Position numbers and translations under genes: made by a program. Below, piece after piece: positions 58,151 through 64,000 of a stretch of DNA of 64,000 nucleotides (the stretch's first letter is position 1; each line of letters opens with the position of its first letter). A model generated the notes under the pieces. The model saw nothing but the letters and a program-made list of their open reading frames with translations, was not told where the DNA came from and ran no database searches. This DNA comes from Okapia johnstoni (lineage: Eukaryota > Chordata > Mammalia > Artiodactyla > Giraffidae). Location: assembly GCA_024291935.2 (NCBI GenBank), contig CM044315.1, positions 79,466,385 to 79,530,384 on the forward strand, in the 5' to 3' direction.

Positions 58151-59284
58151 ATGGAAAAGAAATGCAAAAAAGCAAAATGGCTGTCTGAGGAGACCTTACA
58201 AATAGCTGTGAAAAGAAGAGAAGCGAAAAGCAAAGGTGAAAAGGAAAGATATTCCCATCTGAATGTAGAGTTTCAAAGAATAGCAAGGAGAGATAAGAAA
58301 GCCTTCCTCAGCCATCAATGCAAAGAAATAGAGGAAAACAACAGAATGGGAAAGACTAGAGATCTCTTCAAGAAAATTAGAGATACCAAGGGAACATTTT
58401 GTGCAAAGACGGGCTCGATAAAGGACAGAAATGGTATGGACCTAACAGAAGCAGAAGATATTAAGAAGAGGTGGCAAGAATACACAGAAGAACTGTACAA
58501 AAAAGATCTTCATGACCCAGATAATCACGATGGTGTGATCACTCACCTAGAGCCAGACATCCTGGAATGTGAAGTCAAGTGGGCCTTAGAAAGCATCACT
58601 ACGAACAAAGCTAGTGGAGGTGATGGAATTCCAGTTGAGCTATTTCAAATCCTGAAAGATGATGCTCTGAAAGTGCTGCACTCAATATGCCAGCAAATCT
58701 GGAAAACTCAGCAGTGGCCACAGGACTGGAAAAGGTCAGTTTTCATTCCAATCCCAAAGAAAGGCAATGCCAAAGAATGCTCGAACTACCGCACAGTTGC
58801 ACTCATCTCACACACTAGTAAAGTAATGCTAAAAATTCTCCAAGCCAGGTTTCAGCAATATGAGAACCATGAACTTCCAGATGTTCAAGCTGGTTTTAGA
58901 AAAGGCAGAGGAACCAGAGATCAAATTGCTAACATACGCTGGATCATCGAAAAAGCAAGAGAGTTCCAGAAAAACATCTACTTCTGCTTTAATGACTATG
59001 CCAAAGCCTTTGATTGTGTGGATCACAATAAACTGTGGAAAATTCTGAAAGACATGGGAATACCAGACCATCTGACCTGCCTCTTGAGAAACCTGTATGC
59101 AGGTCAGGAAGCAACAGTTGGAACTGGACATGGAACAACAGACTGGTTCCAAATAGGAAAAGGAGTATGTCAAGGCTATATATTGTCACCCTGCTTATTT
59201 AACATATGCAGAGTACATCATGAGAAATGCTGGGCTAGAAGAAACATAAGCTGGAATCAAGATTGCCGGGAGAAATATCAATAA
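58151..59284 (+). pseudogene. BovB copy C reverse-transcriptase remnant, 377 codons
   Basis: An open frame covering the linker and the first half of the RT domain of the BovB polyprotein. Recognisable pieces are AGFRKGRGTRDQIANIRW and the first-Asp motif FNDYAKAFDCVDH (58988 onward); copies A and B have Ile where this has Asn. The frame is lost near 59202, where aacatatgc replaces the aacttatatgc seen in copies A and B (two bases missing). The YADD box at 59292-59303 is therefore in another frame. No initiation context or promoter is present; it lies antisense in the RNF220 intron. Confidence 0.88.
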
Positions 59285-59312
59285 CCTCAGATATGCAGAT
59301 GACACCACCCTT

Positions 59313-59864
59313 ATGGCAGAAAGTGAAGAAGAACTAAAGAGCCTCTTGATGAAAGTGAAAGAGGAGAGTGAAAAAGTTGGCTTAAAGCTCAACATTGAGA
59401 AAACTAAGATCATGGCATCTGGTCCCATCACTTCATGGCAAATAGACAGGGAAACAGTGGAAACAGTGTCAGACTTTATTTTGGGGGGCTCCAAACTCAC
59501 TGCAGATGGTGATTGCAGCCATGAAATTAAAAGACACTTACTCCTTGGAAGGAAGGTTATGACCAACCTAAATAGCATATTTAAAAGCAGAGACATTACT
59601 TTGCCAACAAAGGTCCATCTAGTCAAGGCTATGGTTTTTCCAGTAGTCATGTATGGATGTGAGAGTTGGACGGTGAAGAAAGCTGAGCACCGAAGAATTG
59701 ATGCTTTTGAACTGTGGTGTTGGAGAAGAGTCTTGAGAGTCCGTTGGACTGCAAGGAGATCCAATCAATCCATCCTAAAAGGAGATCAGTCCTGGGTGTT
59801 CATTGGAAGGACTGATGTTGAAGCTGAAACTCCAATACTTTGGCCACCTCATGCGAAGAGTTGA
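59313..59864 (+). pseudogene. BovB copy C, C-terminal remnant, 183 codons
   Basis: Continues the frame of the YADD box: MAESEEELKSLLMKVKEES, then VYGCESWTVKK-like text (here VMYGCESWTVKKAEHRRID) and [17 protein letters not shown] further frameshift near 59780 moves the last part ([19 protein letters not shown]) into the frame 59803-60063. This is the connector and C-terminal part of the BovB protein. Confidence 0.85.
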
Positions 59865-60077
59865 CTCATTGGAAAAGACCCTAATGCTGGGAGGGAATGG
59901 GGGCAGGAGGAGAAGGGGACGACAGAGGATGAGATGGCTGGATGGCATCACCGACTCGATGGACATGGGTTTGGGTAGACTCCGGGAGTTGGTGATGGAC
60001 AGGGAGGCCTGGCGTGCTGCGATTCATGGGGTCGCAAAGAGTCGGACACGACTGAGCGACTGAACTGAACTGAACTG

Positions 60078-60245
60078 AAACAACAAGGTCCTAATGTATA
60101 GCACAGGGAACTATATTCACTATTCTGTGATAAACCATAATGGAAAAGAATATTAAAAAAGACTGTATATATGTGTGCAACTGAGTCACTGTGCTGTACA
60201 GCAGAGATCGGTACAACACTGTAAATCAACTGTACTTCAGTTAAA
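60078..60245 (+). repeat. L1 LINE, 3' tail of split copy
   Basis: acaacaaggtcctaatgtat, agcacagggaactatattca, ctgtgctgtacagcagagat, aatcaactgtacttcagtt: the end of the L1 3' UTR, continuing from 57652. Confidence 0.92.
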
Positions 60246-60309
60246 GGAGCATGTGGGAGTATGGTGTGAGAAGGGAAAGCATGGGTTGCTGGAGTGAACA
60301 TTTTCAGAG

Positions 60310-61015
60310 GTAATGCAGTTTATCTAAAACCTTTTATCTAAAAACCTTTAAGTAGCTTCCCATTGTATATCCAAACTTCTTGCCATAGGCTTTGAGGCCC
60401 ACATATTCTGTTTTTTTTTGGTGTCTCCACTTCTTCTTGTACCACTTTCCCCTTTCTACATCCTAGCTACTCTGGCCTCCTTATCTGATCTATTCTGTTC
60501 AGTTCTTCCCTTTCTCAGGATCCTTCTTTTACGTGTGACTCCATTTCACCTAGTAGTTCTCAACTGGAATGTTACATATAACATAGAGCCCTTTCCTGCA
60601 TCATTCTACATAGAGGAGTCCCTCCTACCACATTCTCTCTTATCATGCTGCTTGTTTCCTTCATAATACTGACAGTCTCTCAATTATCTTGTATGTTTTT
60701 CATTATCTGTTGCCTGCCTCTAAAGCAAAAGCTCTTTGATAATGAGGTTTTTGCTCACCACTTTGCTGCTGAGACTAAAGTTGTTATTTAGTTGCTAAAT
60801 CATGTCCAACTCTTTTGTGACTCCATGGACTGTAGCCTGCTAGGCTCCTCTGTCTATGGGATTTCCCAGGCAAGAATACTGTAGTAGGTTGCCATTTTCT
60901 TCTCCAGGGAATCTTTCCAACCCAGGGAGAGAACCCGCGTCTCCTGCACTGGCAGGAGAATTCTTTACCACTGTGCCACAGTAGATGCTTAATAAAAATG
61001 GGTGAAATGAATGAA
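60310..61015 (+). repeat. L2 LINE 3' end, split by a SINE
   Basis: agtagcttcccattgtatat, ctactctggcctccttatct, ctaaagcaaaagctctttga, and after the SINE agatgcttaataaaaatggg. Confidence 0.75.
60781..60982 (-). repeat. Bov-tA SINE, inverted
   Basis: gttgctaaatcatgtccaac to gagaattctttaccactgtg. Confidence 0.93.
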
Positions 61016-62789
61016 TGACATCGGATTAGGGATGGACAAATAAAGTAGTGGGAAAGGTCACTGCAGTTGAGGTGATCAAGACCTGAGAAGTGAGGTACTG
61101 GGTGGCTCATCATTTCATAGGCCCTGAGATCCCTAAGATGAGGGTGGAAGATAGGGTAGAGAGGACTGATACAGGTATACATATTGGAAAGCAACAGAAA
61201 AGCTGGTAGATGACAAGGAGAGCCAGTGAAACATGGTCTAGCCAAATGACCAGAGTTTGAAGTGAAAGGGGATTTTCTTTTTACCTGGGGATATACTCGT
61301 GACAGTCTGGAAGTGGTGCAGGAGAAGGGAATGAAGCTGGTATCTTGGGAGAATGAATGACCTGTATAGAGCTACAGGAGAAACAGAGCGCTTTGCAGAG
61401 AGTTGAATTTCAGTTAAGTTGGGAAGTAGAGGGAATATTAAGAAGCCAAGGTTTGGGGCTACAGGTGGCAGAGGGGAAAAGCTGGGAGGGGAGGTGGCCA
61501 CCAGTAAGGAGAGGGAGTGCACAGTGCTTTGGGGATGAAAACACTGGGGAGAAGGCTGCAGGGGATGGTACCTGGGCAGTGACCAAGGAAGACTGGGATG
61601 TGAAATCTGATGGTGATGACAATCCCAGGCTTCCATGTGGAGCTTTGAGCTCAAGATCATTGCAAGGCTGGAGTGAGCTCACTTTGCAGGGTAAGAGTGG
61701 GGCTATGAGAGACAGTGTCACCCAAGCTGCCCTGACCAGTCACATCCCTGCTTTACGTTCTCCCGACACCTTGCCTACACCTCCATGTGCACACGGAAAC
61801 TTGGCAAACGCCCAACTCCTTACCCTCTCGTCAGTTCCTAGTGCCTGTCCCCACAGGTTTGCAGTCTCCATCTTTGGCCCTTTCCCAGAAGTGAGCCCAG
61901 AGCAGGGAAAGCAGAGTGAGATGAAATGAGAAGGCTGACTGGGACTTTAGCCCGGCTCCGTTCAGCCCAGCTCATCTGACCCAGCCCAACCCTGCCCCGT
62001 GGTCAGCACAGCAACTGTCCGGCTGAAATAACAAGTCAGAGACCAAAAAACTGGCCAGCCTTTTCTGTTTACTCAGCTTTTTTCCCCTCCTTTTTCTCTG
62101 GACAATGCCCTGCTGGGCTGGGGCTGTCCTGCTGGGCTTGTTGCTGGAGTTCCCCCGCCAAGATGGAGCCCAGCTGCTCAGCTGTTTACAAGGCGAATCC
62201 GGTTTACACTGGGGCCCATCCTGTTCTGGCTGGGTCGGGAGCTCGAGGCAGAGCCCAGCCAGTGGCCTCTCCTGGCCCAGAGCTCCTTAATCTCTATCTC
62301 AGGCTGAGAAGCAGTAGGGCTAGGGGGTCTGACACATCCAAGGGCCACGGATGGTGATGTCTTAAGGTAGAGTGAAGAAGAGAATAAGACCTGGCCCCAC
62401 AGTCACATTTCTGCCTTTAGGAGCCCCCGAGAAAGGAGAACTGCTGGAATCTCATGGCCTCCATTTCTGTTCTTTCAAGTGGTGAACTTGTAACAACAAA
62501 GATGGCGCCCCTCCCCCCATTCTTCCTGGTAGCCAAAGTCTGGGAACTAATCTCGGCTTTATCTACCACCCCCCTCAAAGCTGCTTGAGGATCAAAGGGA
62601 ATTATGTGTATGCAACGACTTGAAAAGCATTTGTAACTATGATGGAGTGATCTATGGCGATTCATTGAAGTCAAACAACTGATCTCCAGGGATAAGGCTC
62701 AAGCCTCTAGATTGGCAGCTGTTCAAGGCAGGGCCCTCTTCTTAGTCGCCCTGGTGGCTCCAAGGCCCATCGTGGAGCCTGACACACAG

Positions 62790-63040
62790 TGGGGGCACAA
62801 TTATTCCATGTATTAAGCAAATATTTTTCAAGAAGTTCTCAGATTAGTGGGAGAGACAGGTAATAAAAAGCCAGTGAGAGCTATGCTATGGCAGGGAGGA
62901 GCACAGGGGGCTGAGAAAGCACAGAGGAAGCACCTCCCTGGGCCGGAGGTCAGGGAAGGCTTCTCTGAGGCAACAGCATCTAAGACACAGTAAACAAATG
63001 TACTCATTAGATGAAGGAAGAATGAACTTGCAGAATCAGT
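62790..63040 (-). repeat. L2 LINE fragment, inverted
   Basis: attaagcaaatatttttcaa, gtcagggaaggcttctctga. Confidence 0.55.
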
Positions 63041-63925
63041 AGTGGCAGTGTAGGGGCAGGCTGACCTGGGTGATCTCTCTTATTCACTTGTCCTCCCCAA
63101 ATACTGAAGGGCGAGGCCTTAGGCTCTTGAGCACTGTGGCCAGTGAATGGCGGGATCTGGCTTCCCTAAGTAAATTCATTAAGGAGTCATGTGACGCCTT
63201 GGGAAGCTTCTGTCTATGCTACCCAGGCTTCTTAAACTGGATCATGAAAGGGCGTAAGACAGTGTACTTATGGGCTGCAGGAAGCACGGGATAAATATAC
63301 ATTCTCCTGGTCTTAGTACATCAATCTTCTCAATGGCAAGCAATTTAAAGCTTCATCTGGTCTAAAGCAGGAGTAGGGAGAAGGTGGTTATCCCAGAAAG
63401 GAAAGCCCAAGAAATGGCCTGCAGGTAGAAAAGCATTGCCCAACTGGGAAAATTCAAGAATTACAGTATGACCAGAGGGGAGAGAAACTCTTTAGGGGAC
63501 ACTGAGGGATAATTCCCAAAAGGTAGGCAAGGTTACCTGATGAAGTACCTGGAAAGTCCAGTTCTTTGTCCCAAATGGGGATACATTCCCATAGAAGCAA
63601 CTGCCATCTACATTCTGTTGATTCTAAACTTTTGTTTTTATCCTTGAACTTTCTTGGGAGTATCGAACTTTTATATCAAATTGTCAGTGGATATAAACTC
63701 CTTAAACTCAAACAATCCAATAGAACTCCTCCTGATCTCCTTCCATACTTGTTCCTGACCCTAGTTCAGGCTTCTGCACTGGTTCATTATGGAGGTTCTA
63801 CCCACCACAATGCTCACCTTTAGCTTCTTCCCATAGATTCTCACCTCTTTTCCTCTTTCTGGCCTGTTGTCCCCATGGGACTGACCCCATGGTTTTCCTG
63901 ATCCTGACATTTCCCCTCCATTTCT

Positions 63926-64000
63926 GTATTGAAGTATAGTTGATTTACAATGTTGTGTTAATCACTGCTGTTGAGCAAAGTGATTCAGTTATGCTGTTGT
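63926..64000 (-). repeat. L1 LINE 3' end, inverted (runs out of window)
   Basis: attgaagtatagttgattta, caatgttgtgttaatcactg, gcaaagtgattcagttatg, the same terminus as at 16406. Confidence 0.85.

Larger units (their letters stand above)
57646..60084 (+). mobile_element. BovB copy C (2.4 kb, 5'-truncated) with 7-bp target duplication
   Basis: Body 57653-60077; duplication aaacaac at 57646-57652 and 60078-60084. It starts inside the endonuclease with a GDWNAKVGSQETPG motif, then the RT frame, the YADD box and the conserved 3' end (gtcggacacgactgagcgac, then tgaactgaac repeats). It is the best preserved LINE in the window but is not functional: 5'-truncated and frameshifted. Confidence 0.95.
1..64000 (-). 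other. RNF220: RNF220 gene body, internal part (introns and four exons)
   Basis: All four recognisable coding exons in the window belong to one gene on the minus strand, in the order expected for RNF220. RNF220 is an E3 ubiquitin ligase. From general knowledge, it ubiquitinates SIN3B, acts with USP7 on beta-catenin, and with ZC4H2 modifies Gli proteins in spinal cord patterning. The catalytic RING is at the C-terminus and is not in this window. The long N-terminal coding exon, expected upstream beyond 64000, and the exons after residues QTRLN, expected below position 1, are not seen. The claim that 18438-64000 is intron follows from the absence of those exons here; it is inference. Confidence 0.9.
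18438..64000 (-). other. Large RNF220 intron upstream of exon a (partial)
   Basis: No coding exon was found in more than 45 kb. Recognised content is listed separately. Stretches with nothing definable include 20751-21540, 21880-22310, 22510-23020, 23300-24156, 27600-29100, 29960-30290, 33465-33920, 34650-35290, 35420-36576, 36815-37700, 38150-38600, 38770-39640, 40565-41640, 41790-42300, 42480-43120, 45250-46630, 48298-49340, 49520-50410, 51180-51795, 61015-62790 and 63040-63925; some hold weak L2-like text. Open frames within them (for example 38791-39504 plus, 237 codons) show no recognisable protein and no splice context. Confidence 0.75.

Noticed and set aside
59195..59764. 189-codon minus-strand open frame
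   Set aside because: Exact antisense shadow of the BovB copy C coding region.
18438..64000. N-terminal coding exon of RNF220
   Set aside because: I searched the minus-strand frames for the expected N-terminal peptide and saw none, so it must lie beyond the window.
1..64000. A novel multi-gene biological system
   Set aside because: The window has one known gene fragment plus repeats and candidate enhancers. Nothing else coding can be supported.

Overview
This window is ruminant nuclear DNA (cattle, sheep or goat type). The evidence is abundant BovB (RTE-type) LINE copies ending in tgaactgaac-type tails, Bov-tA SINEs built on a BovB-like 3' end, and CHR-type tRNA-Glu-related SINEs, over a background of ancient mammalian repeats (L2, MIR, MLT1 LTRs, MER5A). 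There are no prokaryotic features: no operons, IS elements or CRISPR.

The only protein-coding gene I can support is RNF220, an E3 ubiquitin ligase. It runs on the minus strand, and only its middle part is present. Four short exons can be placed to the base by reading frame, splice sites and recalled vertebrate RNF220 protein: 18305-18437, 9061-9106, 5407-5508 and 719-761 (transcription order). Their codon phases fit end to end (133 + 46 + 102 + 43 nt). The exons before them (N-terminal region) lie beyond 64000, and those after them (C-terminal half with the RING finger) lie below position 1. Everything else is intron, with a 5' intron of more than 45 kb. The exact species cannot be fixed from the sequence.

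Layout. 1-1500: last exon of the set, at the edge of a dense CpG island (about 780-1480) that looks like an internal alternative promoter. 1500-18300: three introns with L2, MIR and MLT1 relics plus AT-rich, repeat-free blocks resembling deeply conserved enhancers (about 5880-6130, 6830-7090, 9440-9790, 11820-12080 and 14040-14420). 18440-30000: start of the large intron, with more such blocks (22310-22510, 23020-23290, 26590-26910, 29100-29950) and a foldback element. 30000-48300: mainly L2, MIR and SINE debris with smaller enhancer-like blocks (33930-34160, 35290-35420, 42300-42480). 51795-60245: an old L1 split by two BovB insertions, one of which was itself split by a third BovB carrying a 5' inversion. 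The end of the window begins another L1 tail.

I found no new protein system. The parts most worth checking are the internal CpG-island promoter, the enhancer-like blocks, which fit RNF220's known developmental role, and the nested LINE cluster. Conservation of the blocks is inferred from composition; no alignment could be run.
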